A DNA stretch of 64,000 bases from Albula goreensis (taxonomy: Eukaryota; Chordata; Actinopteri; Albuliformes; Albulidae). The position numbers and the translations under genes were made by a program. The notes under the pieces were generated by a model, which did no database searches, was not told the origin of the DNA, and was given only the letters and a program-made list of their open reading frames with translations. This document shows positions 34,547 through 47,484 of this stretch, one piece after another. Location: assembly GCA_022829145.1 (NCBI GenBank), contig CM040752.1, positions 32,750,586 to 32,814,585 on the forward strand, read 5' to 3'. Every line of letters starts with the position of its first letter. Position 1 is the stretch's first letter.

Positions 34547-34730
34547 TTCGCGTCTCTCCAAAACGTTGATTTAAGTGTAGATAAAGTTTTCTGTTTGTTT
34601 CTGAGTGCTGACCTGTACGGATCGGTTTTGAAGTTGAATGTTGATATGCAGTGTTTCTTCATTTATAGTTGCGACACACCGCCGTCATACCAACGATCCA
34701 GTTGTATCTTGGGTGGCACTTTCGTTTCAT

Positions 34731-34740
34731 TGATGTCACG
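34731..34740. promoter_or_regulatory. trh: CRE-like element upstream of trh
   Basis: TGATGTCACG, one base from the CRE core TGACGTCA, about 220 bases upstream of the estimated trh start. TRH genes are known to respond to CREB; use here is inferred from a short motif only. Confidence 0.3.
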
Positions 34741-34749
34741 CTTTCGCAA

Positions 34750-36279
34750 GCCGAAGTGCGCGTGCGGCTTTTCTCGCTGAACTATAGATGTCGCTGTTCG
34801 GCCTGCTTCTGCAACAGTTGTGTGCGCTATCATCTTTGCACGACTGCTGCGCTGGAGGAGGAAACACTGTTGAGGGTATGAAGGCGGCAAAACCAGCTCA
34901 TTCACTGCTAGAATTTTTGCTTTGCAAAGATTTTTGTAAGGAGTCTGTCAACGAGTTGGCAGGCAGGCATTTGGTGCGATACTCATTTCGAATCCATACT
35001 GTGAATATTGTGTAAGGTCATCAACCTGATTGAAACAGAATTCAGACACAAAGGGGGGAAACTAGAGCAGATTCATTGGTTCTTGCAGTTTGGTGAAAAC
35101 AACTGAATTCCACCTCTGAAAATCTATAAATCATAAAACTGTATTTCTTGAACTAGTTAGAAATCTGAAACACAGGTCTCAGTGAATTGAGTGACTTCAT
35201 TATTAGGACAAATATTGGTGGATTAATTTAAACTTTAGGGCGTATTAAACTGTTTGTCTTTACTTTTTTAGGGAAGGTCCCACTGAAATAGGAAACTTAA
35301 TTTTCAAGGGAGTATTGATTTACCTTATTGCATTCCCAAAACCTTTTTGTTGACTGCATTATGTTATCTGAAGAAAAACCCTTTCTGTCAATTCTGTAAT
35401 GTGAAAACAATCGCATTGATGTCTGTGTAATAGAATAAGTCATTATGTAAATGTGTTGTCATGTCTAATAGAGCAGACTGCCAATACTTGGTCTCTATGT
35501 ATGGCGAAACACCTCACCTCAGAGCCAGTGGGGCCAGTCTATATTTTCACCTGGAGAAAATTGACCACAGATATTGAAAATATTGGCTTTATTGGTGCTC
35601 CACTGTAGTTTGGGGTTCATTGTGTGAATTGTAATATCTTATTCTGGGGATTTTCAATGCAAGACTGACAAATCAACTGAAAAGTTATTATTTTTTTTAC
35701 CAAGTTATTTACTACAGGTTTATAAATATTTACACTTTCCATTCACATCTACTGAATACTGACATTTCATAGCCTTTGAAATGCTGGAGAAAGTGCAATA
35801 GTTAAGAAGGTGCTCTCCTGCTCTTCGTCTTCATGTAACTTTCGTGTATCAGGAAATTTAGAGATAACTGTGATATAACTGTGGTTTTCAGGCATAAATG
35901 CACAGAGGGTCATTCTGAGAAACCATTACAGGGCACATGATTTTTGTCATGCTGGACAGAGAGGTAATTGATTTGATTTCTTGGTGAGAGGTGAATAGTA
36001 TCTGTTGGGCACTGACAGATATTAGCCTTGACATTTAAGTTCATACGGATGTTTTGATAAGGTCAGACTGTAAATTAAATTAGGAATTTATTATATGTCA
36101 ATGACACATCATTAGGTCCGCCTAAATAAACCCGATGTACCGAAAATAGAAGTATAACTAAGTTTAACAGCTTTTGGTCTCCTGCTAAGCTACAGAGGCA
36201 CATTGAGACGCACTATAAGTGATCTGTAATGTGCAAATTCTGCTACAGGAGATTTACCAACTGAACATGAGAAGATTAG
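34750..36279. other. Upstream flank of trh, no gene seen
   Basis: AT-rich sequence with only short ORFs. No splice-bounded exon, tandem repeat or transposon with clear ends was found. Confidence 0.5.
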
Positions 36280-36613
36280 GTGGCTTAATGACTTTTCAGG
36301 TGGATTTGTGCTTTTACTGTCTTAGTCAAACTCTCTGACATTAAACCCAATGACTGATACTTCATTATTTGCTCATCAATATGGACTGCCCTCGTCAGTT
36401 CACACAATAGTTTGTAATTATCATCGAAAAATATTGATTTGCTTTGCTGATTTGCTGTCTTTGTCATGCTAGGACATTGAGAAGGACATGCTAGGACATT
36501 GTGAGAAAGAGACTTTGCATCTTGGTTCAGGCAGTCAGTTTTTTGGCCAAAAATGTTCTGGTGCATTATAGAATCCATGATGGCCCTGGTCTTAAAGTGG
36601 GGTACAGGACCAA

Positions 36614-36838
36614 TCACAGCAAGACAGACCCATCACAGCCAATCATATCGCTATGTTTCACAGCAGGTATGAGGCTCTTTTCTTTGTACGCATCACTCAT
36701 CTGATTCCAAACGTACAGATGGATTGCATGGCCAGAGAACTCAGTTTTGATCCTGTCCAACCACAGGACCCAGTTCCAATCAATGTGCCAATAACTTTTG
36801 GCAAACACCAGTTTCTTCAACGGGCTTGTTGTTCTCAA
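36614..36838 (-). pseudogene. Tc1-like transposase fragment
   Basis: The longest open piece of the dead transposase, about 74 codons from the DDE catalytic core. The conserved Ser-Asp-Glu after VLW is replaced by Leu-Asp-Arg, and the GGGS.M.WG motif is decayed to an SDMIGCDGSVLLW form, so it is inactive. Confidence 0.75.
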
Positions 36839-37039
36839 TAAGTTCTTTCTTCTGGCAACCCATCATGGCTCGGTAGCGTGGATTTGGCATCTGAGTGGGG
36901 ATTTTGGAGACCCAATGACCCCAAGATGGAGCCAAGCTGCCAGCTCTCCAACTGTGACCCTCGGAGTCTTTGTTGGCTCCTCCTCAGTTTGCATGGGGAC
37001 AAGTTTCACTTATGTACTTTTCCTAGCAAATTAAGCATG

Positions 37040-37231
37040 GGGGCAGCCTGTAGTCTAGTGGCTAAGGTACATGACTGGGACCCCTGAGGTTGGTGGCTCA
37101 AGCCACAGCAAGAACACCCCTGCTGCTGGGACCCTGAGCCCACATTGCTCCCAGGGGGATTGGCCCTTGGTTAGCACAATCAACTTTAAGTTTCTTTGGA
37201 TAAAAGCATCAGCTAAATGACTGTAATGTAA
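37040..37231 (+). mobile_element. tRNA-derived SINE nested in a Tc1-like element
   Basis: Same family as 18754-18986: gggcagcctgtagtctagtggctaagg head with A-box, a decayed B-box (ggtggctcaagcc), the body ctcccagggggattggccct, and the tail tttctttggataaaagcatc. It interrupts sequence that resembles Tc1 on both sides. No clean target duplication seen. Confidence 0.88.
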
Positions 37232-37489
37232 CCAATTGTTCTAATAGTTTTTGATTATCTCCCTGAAAGTAATTTTACACTGTACTGCAGTTTTATACTT
37301 TTATACAACTAATTTTTCAAATGCAGTAAAACAGGAAGCCACAACAGAGTTCCTTAATTCTGAGATCAACTAAAATAAGAATAACTTACATTACCAGGTT
37401 AACTTTGATTCTATTTCAACTATTCTTCAGGGATGTCAATAATTTTGACACCAAAGTAAAATAAAAAGTTTTAAAAGAACAATTGTGTC

Positions 37490-40400
37490 CAAATACCTGA
37501 ATGTAGTTGTCCTAGATGTCCTGTACCATACACTATAGTGTTTTTTCTGCATTATTTATGCTGTACAGCTTGTGTCCTCATCATAGATGACAATCATTTT
37601 GAAGTTGCCTGTATATATTGTATATACTGTACATATGACACCTTAACACTAGTTCTTCATTTTGTACAGGTTCACTACTGGTGTGCTTTATCACCGGTCT
37701 CAAACACTTCAGTCAGCTACATGACAGCAAGGGATGTAGCCGCTATGATGTTCTAAAATGGGAGAACTCCACATGTGCGTTGAGAGTGAGAGTTTGCGAC
37801 TCCCTATGCGTATGTTTGGGAAGGAAATGACTGCAGGACATCAGTAAGGGCAGGTGTATGGACATTCATGCCGATAAATCACTCAGTGGGGAGGCAGATT
37901 CCAGGGAGGTGCTTGGATATTAACCTAGGGAGGCTATTCCTAGCTTCTGTTATACACTCTCTCACCCATTAGATACTGTGACAAATTCTCTTCATTTATG
38001 CTCTCAGAAAGAGAGAGAGAGACACATGCACACACACACACACACATTGGACACACACAGACACACCACACACACATTGGACAGACACACACACACACAC
38101 ACACACATATCCATGCATGATTCAAACACACAAACAGTCCTTCATATTTAAGAATTTCCTGTATAATGAGAATTATGAGAGGAAAGAAACTCCCAGGAAC
38201 GGACTGCTGGCACACAGCTTTTCTAAATGTCCTCTCACATCTCTCGTGGGTCCCACTTTCTATACCTTCCAGATTTCTGGAAAAATGCCATGATGTCATT
38301 TGGCTCTCCAAAAGCATGAACTGTCCTTTGTAAAACCACTGTGGATTGGAGACTCTTACTTTCACGCAGTGTTTGCACTTTTTGTCTCGTATGCTCCCAA
38401 ACATAATCTGTCATCAATACTTTCCCTGTGAAGGTGAGGTAGAATTGATCAAAAAAAAAAAAAAAATCTGTGATAGCTGATGCCAATTATCCCAGTGAAT
38501 TTCACAGACCCCCGTGGAGGTCCCCGCTGTGGGAAAGAACATGCGTGTGGTAGAGATGACCGAGAGTCGCAGTGGGGATGCAATTAAAACCTGTGGAGCT
38601 TTGACCCGCCTCAGACATGCTACCAGCAGCCTGTTGTCATAAGAGGTCAGAATTTCAGAAACCGTAATTAAGGCATGTCAAGAATACACTCTGGGACCAA
38701 TTAAACGTGCTCCTTTTGCCAGGAAAAACTTTGCAGTTTGTTGATTTTCGTTCCATAAATATCAAATACTGCAACAACTAAACGCATCTTGTAAATACTT
38801 TACCCTGTCAACATTTTTGTTCTTCTAAAACTGAAAAGAAATGAAAAGAAATGAACCTTATGAACAAGATAATGAATCAATGAGCAACTGATACCACAGG
38901 AGAGTACGAGAGAGACCATGCCTGCATATACTTATAAGTACCCCAGCAAGAGAAGAGCTACAAACACTATTTACTCAATTTTCAATGGAAACTGAAGTTC
39001 AAATGAGGCTGTTTTTTGCCTCATTTAGTAGTGAATCTGGTAACTGATGCTCAGTCTTAATCCAATGTTTTGACTCAGACCATGGCTGTATGTAACTTTT
39101 CCTTCCAACTTCCATAGACCCCTGTCTTGTTTTTTCCATTGCAGAATACACTTAGAGCTCCATCTTCGCTATTGTGCCTGTCATTCAGTTCAGACGCCAC
39201 ACATTCTCACCCTGGTCTCTGCTCATATTTCCTTCAGCAGGCTTACACCTCTATTGCAGCTTGCATTCATCTCACAAAAACCTTGTTATCGATTTATTTA
39301 TTTTTGATCAGCGCTGTGTTTTCACGGCTGCTGCTTTCAGGTCCTCGGCCCTGTTCGATCCTGATCATTGTCCCCACAGAGGAAGCGCAGACCCTTGTCT
39401 GAGGTTTGTTTGAGCCGTACGCTTCCCCTCCCCCCACATGCCCCGGAGCATCGCCAGGACAGGTTAATGGCATACATGTGCAGCGCGTGCAGCTGTTTCA
39501 CACAGTGGAAATGGGAACGACACATTACCTTATGACCCGGTGAGTCTTCTGACATCGAATATAAATATGGCTGCTGTCATCTGGCCCAACTTCCACACAG
39601 TCTCCTCTCATTACGCCTCCAATAGGAGAAATAAACAGCCCACAAACACCTGACCACACATAATAGCTCAAATTGCTATTATAGTGGTATTTATAGCATT
39701 GTTATATCCATTAAAGCTTCCAAAAAGTACCCCATAAGTATTTTTTTGTTTCAGGGAAGGGGGTTATTTGCAGGTTTGCATCTTTACAGTACGAAATTGA
39801 AATATTGAACCTGGAGGTGCCGTGTGTTAAGAGTGATATTGCTTAGCAGCTATTACCGGAATAAAAACAAAAGTAGCTTAGATGCTGTTTCGGAGGACTG
39901 AAGTTTTTTTGTCTTGGTTCCAGCTCCAGGAAGCTTTTCCAGGGGAAGTGAAGTGTTGTCAGTGGGTGTAGACACCAGGCTGTAATTAAAGACATACAAC
40001 TCCGCTTCCACAAACAGCAGAGCCGGAGCTAAAGAACAGATCCGCCAAACCACAGAAGATCATAACAATTAGTCAGCAGGTCTCTGTGCTAATTTAAAAG
40101 GCTGGGCTGCTTGATGTAACCTTATCAAACGGACAGTAATGACGCTTCAACTTTTGTTCATTTTTTTTAGTAATGTAAAAAACAAAAAATCTGTAAAAGT
40201 AATGCAACAATTAATTAGCGGTCTGACAAATTATAGTATAGATGGAGCGTTGCAATAAATTATAATACAGCAAGATGGTTCTGGGTAGATCAGCAGATAC
40301 TGTACATTCAATGACTAAACATGAAGTGCACTATTCATCTGACCTCAATAAAATCTTGGGTGTCATTTTTGACATAATAATTTCAGAGTTATAATTCCTT

Positions 40401-42840
40401 TTAGAGCTAGAAATGTCAGTTGCAACAGAGGATCTGTGCTAAAAGGCAACAGTATGTGTTGGCTGTAAGCAGCAAAGAAAACTGATTTTATTGTTGTCTT
40501 TTTTTTTTAACTGTCAAACTGTCAATCACAATGATTCACTTTCCTAGTGGGTCTTCTGGGTTCTGCATGCAGCAGAAAAGGGCAGAATCACACAAATACA
40601 GGATAAAGCATCCCTGAACATGGGGACAATATCAAATAGAAATCAAACTCAAATTATTTAATACTACAGAAGCATACACTTCAGTATCAGTGGAACCTAT
40701 TAGTGGAACAGATACATAACTGTGCGTAGACATTTTATTTTTCATTTTGCTGGCTCTTGTCTTTCACTTTTTGGCAGAACAGGGCCCTTTGCGACAAAAC
40801 ACTTCCTGCTGGTGGTCTAAGTAAATTATTATATCAAACCAAGAAACGATATTTTATGTGAGAGAGCAAGCAAAGGCAAAAAGACAGGAAATACTAAACT
40901 GAAGTGTGCTTTGTTGCTTTCATTTTTTCATCCGGTTATGCATCTCAGGATGACCTTTCTAATAACAGACTGGAGATCAGTTTACTCATTTCTGATCCTA
41001 ACCATAGCCCTCCAGTATGAAATTATATCACTGATTCCAGGTCAGGTCTAAGTGACATATTGAACCCTTCTTCAAATTTAGTCAGCTAGACCTTTATCTT
41101 CCTCTGGTGATGCTGGGGTAGTTGTCACCTCTCCATTGCTAGCCTCTGCTAGCCAGTGCTGGCACTGGCACTGCTGGGACTCAAACCCCAGTCACAGGGC
41201 TTATGTTTGCTTCCCAAGTGAGAGAATTCAGCTTGACCCACCTGCAGACTCAAAGCATTGTGGGTTTTTTTTTTTGTGATTGTCAGCTGTCAGTTACTTG
41301 ATGGCAAACTACTGAAAATAGCTTTGAGTTGTGAAATCTCAGGATTATGGAAGCAGGTGCAGTGTCATTCCGGAAGGACTCAAGGTTTCTTGAGCAACGG
41401 CGCAGCGGGACGGAGGGAATGAGTTTAATGGGAAATTTGACCGACCATCTTTGCAACAGAGCAGAGCTGATGAGGTTGAACAGATGCTTCTCCACACTGA
41501 AGAATCCTCTGTTCCCTCAGGCAGAGCCCAAGTACATTCAGACTCTTTTCATCGGCTTTAATAGACTGTATTAAAGCCGGCCATGAAGCAGGACGAACGT
41601 TAACATTCTGAGTAAGATTCTAAATCTGGTCATTGAGGTGGATGGGGTTTTAATTTCAGAGGCAGGTTTACCAGCCGGAGAGATTTCGCTTTGAGCAGTC
41701 ATGTGGACTGACAAGCAAGAAGAAGCTCAAATGCATTCCCGTGACATTTAAAGTACAAAAATACCAGAAAAAAAGAAAAGAATAAAAGGAAAGGAAACAG
41801 AAGAAATAGGTGTGATATTTTCACAGAGGGGAAAGATGAAACATTAGGGACACAGCAAACAAAAACAAACAAGAGGCTGAAGTGAATGAGAGAATGACAC
41901 TTTCAGCCTCTTGTGTTGACAGGGTGCTGATGGGGTCAAAGTTCACGTCTGAGGCTGTGGGGTGTGAGTGACATGTGGAGGGCGGGGTCAGGTCCCTGGC
42001 AGCACGTCCGGCGGGTGACGGCCCCCCCTCTGAGCTCATCGCTCTGTCCACAGGAGTCTGAAAAGTGCTGGAAACTTTGATACTGGACATGCCTCTCCAC
42101 AAGTAGTGAACTGTTGCGTGCTCAGATTGGATAATCTGGAAATGGTAGTTAATGACAGCAGTCCATGAGAATTTAAAGAGTTAGATTTTTAATTTGTGTG
42201 GTTTTCTCCTGTTCTCTGCTTGCAAACACAACCAGCATCTCCTGATTTGATGCTATAAGCCTCACCCAATGCAGTCCTTCCACACAGACAGGAAGTGACC
42301 GTGCATGTGATTCCCCAATCTATGTGATGTCCAGGCTTTGTTATGCCATACCCTGCAGTTCACACTATTCCTATATGGCCTATGCCAAAAGAGGGGCACA
42401 AAGTCAACATTATGTTCAGTCCTAAGTCCTGTTGTCCAGAAGAGGTTGCTACAGAGCAATGAGATAAATGAGTTTAACTTGGTAGCCCTCTATATTTACT
42501 AGCAAGGCTAAACCAACCTCTGGAGGATCTGAGAATCAAAACTGCAAAAAGTGCATCTGCACTATGAATATGAACTATAATTCAATGCGCTGCCTCGGAA
42601 TCGGTTTTTAATATAGCTTACATTTAAAGATGACTTCATTTTTCTTTTCTATTGGAGAAAGCCGCAGAGAAAATAGAGCAGAGCAGTGACATAAAACTGG
42701 TGAAAAACAGTAAAAAAAAAAAATTATCATTAACTTATCATTATCATTATCATTATAGAATATCATTATTATCAGTAAATTGTCAGCAAATACCACCTTA
42801 CCACTTGTAGGAGACATCTGTTCTGTTTCCTCTTGTTCCT
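37490..42840. other. Intergenic, no gene recognised
   Basis: Apart from the CA-rich tract at 37990-38110 and short A or T runs, I see no coding exon with plausible splice sites and no transposon with clear ends. ORFs up to about 155 codons here have no recognisable domain. Confidence 0.45.
37990..38110. repeat. CA-rich microsatellite
   Basis: GA tract followed by CA runs split by two cattggaca units. It creates a Cys-Val-rich ORF on the - strand that is not a gene. Confidence 0.88.
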
Positions 42841-42845
42841 TAGAT

Positions 42846-43038
42846 GGGTGCAGAATGAAATGAGTGCAGAGTAAAATGGGTGCAGAATGAAATGAGTGCA
42901 GAATAAAATGGAATAAAATGGGTGCAGACTGAAATGGGTGCAGAATGAAATGAGTGCAGAATGAAATGGGTGCAGAATAAAATGGGTGCAGAATGAAATG
43001 GGTGCAGAATAAAATGGGTGCAGAATGAAATGAGTGCA
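42846..43038. repeat. 16-bp minisatellite
   Basis: About a dozen units of gggtgcagaatgaaat and variants (gagtgcagaataaaat), often pairing into 32-base higher-order units. The - strand ORFs (42608-43102, 42772-43098) read as Phe-Cys-Thr-His-Phe-Ile-Leu-His-Pro repeats and are artefacts. Confidence 0.9.
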
Positions 43039-43039
43039 C

Positions 43040-46000
43040 AGGTGAAGGTGAAGAATAGGCATGTATCTCATTGATGTAAGGCATCCACACACAGACATTC
43101 AATCAAGTGCTCCGGTTTGGGTCAATGGATTAACGACATGCATAGGAATACTTGGAGTTTAATTGCCCATGAATCCTGGGTAGAGTAAAGTTGCGTTATG
43201 TTTATGCTTCATCCAGTGTTTGTTGCTAATTTACACAAACAAACTGCTTGCATGGTGTGTAGTGTTTGATAGGGGCTACGCAGATTACTAAATCCAATCG
43301 GGCAAAGATTAAACTAAATTAAAACTTAACTAAATTTAAAAAAATACAAGATAGTCTGTTGTTAATATGGGGGTTTAACCAGAAGAGTAATTAAAGTAAG
43401 GGAGAAACTTAGTGAAAGTAGGAGCACTGGTTGTTGTGGGTTTGAAAATGTCTGCTGTGGCTTTGATCGACATGTTCAGCCTGAATCTCTCAAAGTAAAC
43501 ACTTCGCTTGAGTAAACGGGTGATATCTAAAGAAAGGAGTCAGCCTGGCAGGTCAATCATTTAATGTACCTGGCTGCCATTTTTGTCCTTCTTTTAGAGT
43601 GTTCTATGACCCAGTGAGAACAGGAGTCCCAGTCTGGACAAGGGACTTCATGTTCACTTCCTGTTTTCGTTCCCCGCCCCCCCAGTCCACAGGAAGCCTC
43701 AGAATAGAATTTTAGAAACCCAAACATGTTTGTCAACGCCCGCGTCTGCTTCCCTGTGACGCCAGAACCCAGAATTACCTGCCAGGCTCTTGCTGTGCTC
43801 TCAAACCCAAGACGATGAGCCGGGGACCAGGAGCAATCAATCTGCAGGCCTCTATAGGGCCCAGGGAGGATGCTGTCTGTGATGAAGGAAATCAATACAG
43901 CTGCAGAGGCAGCAATATGTTGCTACAAACCTGAGTCTGTGGTGTAGTGAATCTGCAAAACTGTGCTCTAGTTAGTTTATATAGTTAGTTTCAAATTTTC
44001 TCTGGTACAAAATATAGAGAAGAATGAAGAATTTGTCTTTAGTTTTATTATTTTTTTGCAATGCCTCTCTGTACCATAATGTCTCAGCTATGAGATTAAT
44101 TCATGGTCATGCTTTCTGTATTGACTGACCTCAAATCTGGGTTGAGGATCCAAACATTCGCACTTGTAAATTCAATTTCAGAGACATGATTTGTAATTGG
44201 AGCAAATGAACTACCTCACCCAATCATATGTTCTCCTAGTTTTCTTTTGGCAGGAGCAAAACAGTTTTACAAAAGCAAAAAAGTGCTTCAGCAATACAAG
44301 CAGTGTTTTCCACACTGTACTACAGGTGAGAGCTGGAGCTTATTAGGATGTCAAATTCACTGCTACACCTTCAGGAAACAAACTGTGACTCCCACCTCAA
44401 CCACCTCTGCCGTTCTGAGCATCACATAAATTTCTTACAGCAATGAAGTTTTTTTTTTACTACATAATGTGCAAGCGTATCTTCGGGGCTGCCTACATTA
44501 TCTCAGATAAATCACTTCAGATCCTTCAATGCTCATTGACTTATCATGTAAACTGGCAAAATTACTTACACTTCCTGATTTGAAGCTTGCATGATTTGAG
44601 TCGTTAAGTAAGTCTACGAAGATAATTTGTAAATAATTGTCTTCCATGAAAAGCTCATGCCATCTTCCATATCAGTCTGACAGCCCTTACAGTCATTTTC
44701 ACCCTGGTATGTTTCAATGGTGATTTTTCTCCAAGCAAATTCTCAGAATTTCTACCAGCAAAATGGCTTTCAATGGCAAAGCATACATGCCCAATCGGAG
44801 CCATTAGCACATAAGTCTGTTTTGCTGGGCAGACATGTGTGAGAAGCATTGTTTTCATAGTGCGAAAGTGTCAAAATGAGAAAAAGAACGCTGTGCGTTG
44901 GATATGTGGGACGAGCCTTTCAGCAAATGCATTTGCAGAATTTTGTCTCACAAGAACACAAACAGCATCTTGCCCCAGAATTAGCCGATGCTCAGAACTG
45001 TCCCGAATTTCCTGGTTTCTGACGCGGAACTGCTGATTGCAAAGCGGCAGAATACTCAGAGCCTCCATTTGGAATCGATGTGACATTGATTGAGCAATCT
45101 AATCACTGTGATCCAAATGACTGGGCCGGATGAGCCAGTCTTCGTCTTGGCTGTCTGCTTGCCAGGGGCTATGGATGCTATGGAGATACTTGATGCGGTG
45201 TTTCCCCCACCGAAGCTGCAGAGCTGCCAGGGTGGTGGGTCTGGAGGTATCCCGACAGAGCTTGTCATTTCCTGGGAGAATAAATTATCAACAACTTCAT
45301 TCACCTTGAGCAACAGTTTACCAACAAAATAGATATTGTTAGTGAATAACCAAATACACAAAAATGAGTAAAAAAGACCGTGTTGATGAAGAGGCAGATC
45401 CAATGCTCTCAGCTGAAGACAGACAAGTTTAATTACACAGCTGGCTGTGGGAATACAAGCACAGAGCAAAATGTTCAATGAATACAATGTGTGCTCAACA
45501 TTTATACTGTTCAGGGATGATACAGCTGCATGTGATGGCCAGGTAACCCCAGGAAGTGAGGCCCAAATATGGTAATAGGGAACCCCGTGTTCCCCAGACG
45601 GCAGGTAGCAGGTTGTTAACAACAGTTGCAATTTGGCTCTGGTTGGATACGGCAACATCTATAATTCTAATACACAAAACTGTCTCCCAACAATATAATG
45701 CCTAAAGCAATACTGAATGGCTTATGTTGAAATATCTTTATTCAGACTAATTATACAAATTATGAAACTGAAATTAACTATGATAACAGACTGTCACATG
45801 ATTACCCATATGATTTTTCGTAATTTGTCAGCCCTAGTTTATTTGCATATGCTTGGTTTCCATTGCAACTCTTTTTGAAAAAAACTTGTCAGTGCTGTTA
45901 ATGTCATATCAACATTTTTCATGCTGTCTTTTGCTGGATTCTTATTTTGTGCCATCTGTATGCCAACTGATTTGGTGTCGTGCAATTTATGAATAGGAAG

Positions 46001-46820
46001 TGTGAGGAAGAAAAGTTTGAGCTTCCTAATAAGTATAAAAAAAGTTTAAGGAAAAGATGAAATGGACTAAAGAGAACTCAGACTGTGTGCTGTTGCTGCA
46101 GGACCCCAAAGTACTCATTTCTACACAACACAGACTTCCAGATTTTTAACACGGGTCAAAACTCTCTGAAATCTGTTTCCACATCGAGTTCCTCGGGCTG
46201 AATTTCACTGCATTCAGGGCCCTCAGGAGTTCATTTCAGAACTCATGCAGAACAATCAATTGCATCTGGAGCTTTGCCTCGTGTCTTCTAATTCGTTTTG
46301 CGCAGATTCGAGGAGATCCACGCATCAGTCTATCTTAAACACTGCTTAAAGTCTGCCGGCGTGACAGTCCTGGGATCATTCATAAGCCGTACCCATTATT
46401 TTCCAATTACCACGGAGACAACTATTTTTTCCCTAAAATGAAATTTGTAGGATTGATGCTCCCCCATGTCTTATCACAGATGGCTCAGAAACAGACTCAC
46501 ACGTGGGGCTGGGTGACTCATCCAGGTTCTCCCAGAAAAGGGCCTCCATAATCGAGCAGCTCTCCACCACATACTATTAGAATCTGATTCAATTGTCTGT
46601 GTGTAATGTCGAGGGGGTATATATATACACAGAGGGCTGATCTTATAATGGGAAGAACAGATGGAAAAAAAGGACTCATTTTTTAAAAAAAAAACTTGAC
46701 TAAATTGCAATTAAAAAAGGAGACTGAGCGTGTATTTGAATACGACATACGAATGTCAACACTAAAGACTAATGTGTCTCTTTTATAAAACGCGTTTTAA
46801 AATTCAGCGCTGTAATACGA
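43040..46820. other. Intergenic, no gene recognised
   Basis: Includes a 200-codon - strand ORF at 45056-45658 without a recognisable domain or low-complexity bias; I do not call it a gene. No repeats with clear structure seen. Confidence 0.45.
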
Positions 46821-46821
46821 G

Positions 46822-47480
46822 GGATCTAACTCATTTTGAAAGAGGTCAAAAATTCCCCAAATTGCGGGAGTGCCAGTCTCAGGAGCAGTGAAATTATTTA
46901 ACGTGTTGAGGGGGAGCGGTGTTGAAAATCATGACAGCAGAGGACAAGTAGTGAAAATTTGGCAAACCAATAGTTGCCAAAAAAAATATCACAAACCAAA
47001 GGCCTCCAAAATGACTACAGACCGTGCTCCACAACTGTGACCCACTGTCAACAAAATGGTTCATGGTCAACTTCACAAATCTATTATTTATGGTAGGGTT
47101 GTCATTCAAAAACCACTTGTAACCGGGGCCAATGTGCGACTATGCATAAAATGGTGTGATGAGCACAAAACATGGACGTCTGAGCAGCGAAGAAAACTAA
47201 TATGGCAAGATGAGTCACCTGTTGCTATTTTTCATACATCAGGGATATGTTTGGAGAAAGCTAATGGAAACCTTCAACCCAAATTGCCTGTTCCTAACTC
47301 TGGTGTCTCTGTTATCATACTGATAGGCATGCTGAGGATGCCTGTTCGCTGGTTAATGTCATGGCCAGGCAACACTTGTAGAAGATGCAGAGACAACTGG
47401 ATACACCGACGACCGTTGTTATGAAAACAAGTGAACATTCCGATTGTCACCAAGAAACAGGATTAGACGATGCTGCATCT
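46822..47480 (+). pseudogene. Second Tc1-like transposase remnant
   Basis: Decayed Tc1 copy on +. At about 46820 the translation RDLTHFERGQK matches the LTxFERGxI start of the N-terminal helix-turn-helix domain. Further on, QLHKSIIYGRVVIQKPLVTG, then WCDEHKTWTSEQRRKLIWQDESPV and FHTSGICLEKA match the LHKSNIHGRxAxxKPLI, WCxDHKTWTS..W...IWSDES and PTSGRVYVWR blocks. The first catalytic Asp region is still visible (WQDES). Frames change along it, the C-terminal Asp-Glu part is not recognisable, and no inverted ends were found. Confidence 0.85.
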
Positions 47481-47484
47481 GAGG

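Larger units (their letters stand above)
36280..37485 (-). mobile_element. Tc1-like DNA transposon remnant interrupted by a SINE
   Basis: Read on the - strand the segment encodes a degraded Tc1 transposase. FAKSYWHIDWNWVLWLD matches the usual FAK..L....W.NVLWSDE block, with FSGHAIHLYVW and IPAVKHSDMIGCDGSVLLW in the order seen in Tc1 elements. The catalytic SDE is altered and the frame is broken. The + strand phrases acaggacccagttccaatca and ggatgtcaataattttgac are ones I associate with fish Tc1 copies. Upstream (5') parts lie at higher coordinates, beyond the SINE at 37040-37231. Exact ends are not determined. Confidence 0.75.

Noticed and set aside
42608..43102. 164-codon ORF on - with His-Phe-Ile-Leu repeats
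   Set aside because: Produced by the 16-bp minisatellite.
45056..45658. 200-codon ORF on -
   Set aside because: No recognisable domain, no convincing splice or promoter context; kept as chance ORF, though a conservation test would settle it.
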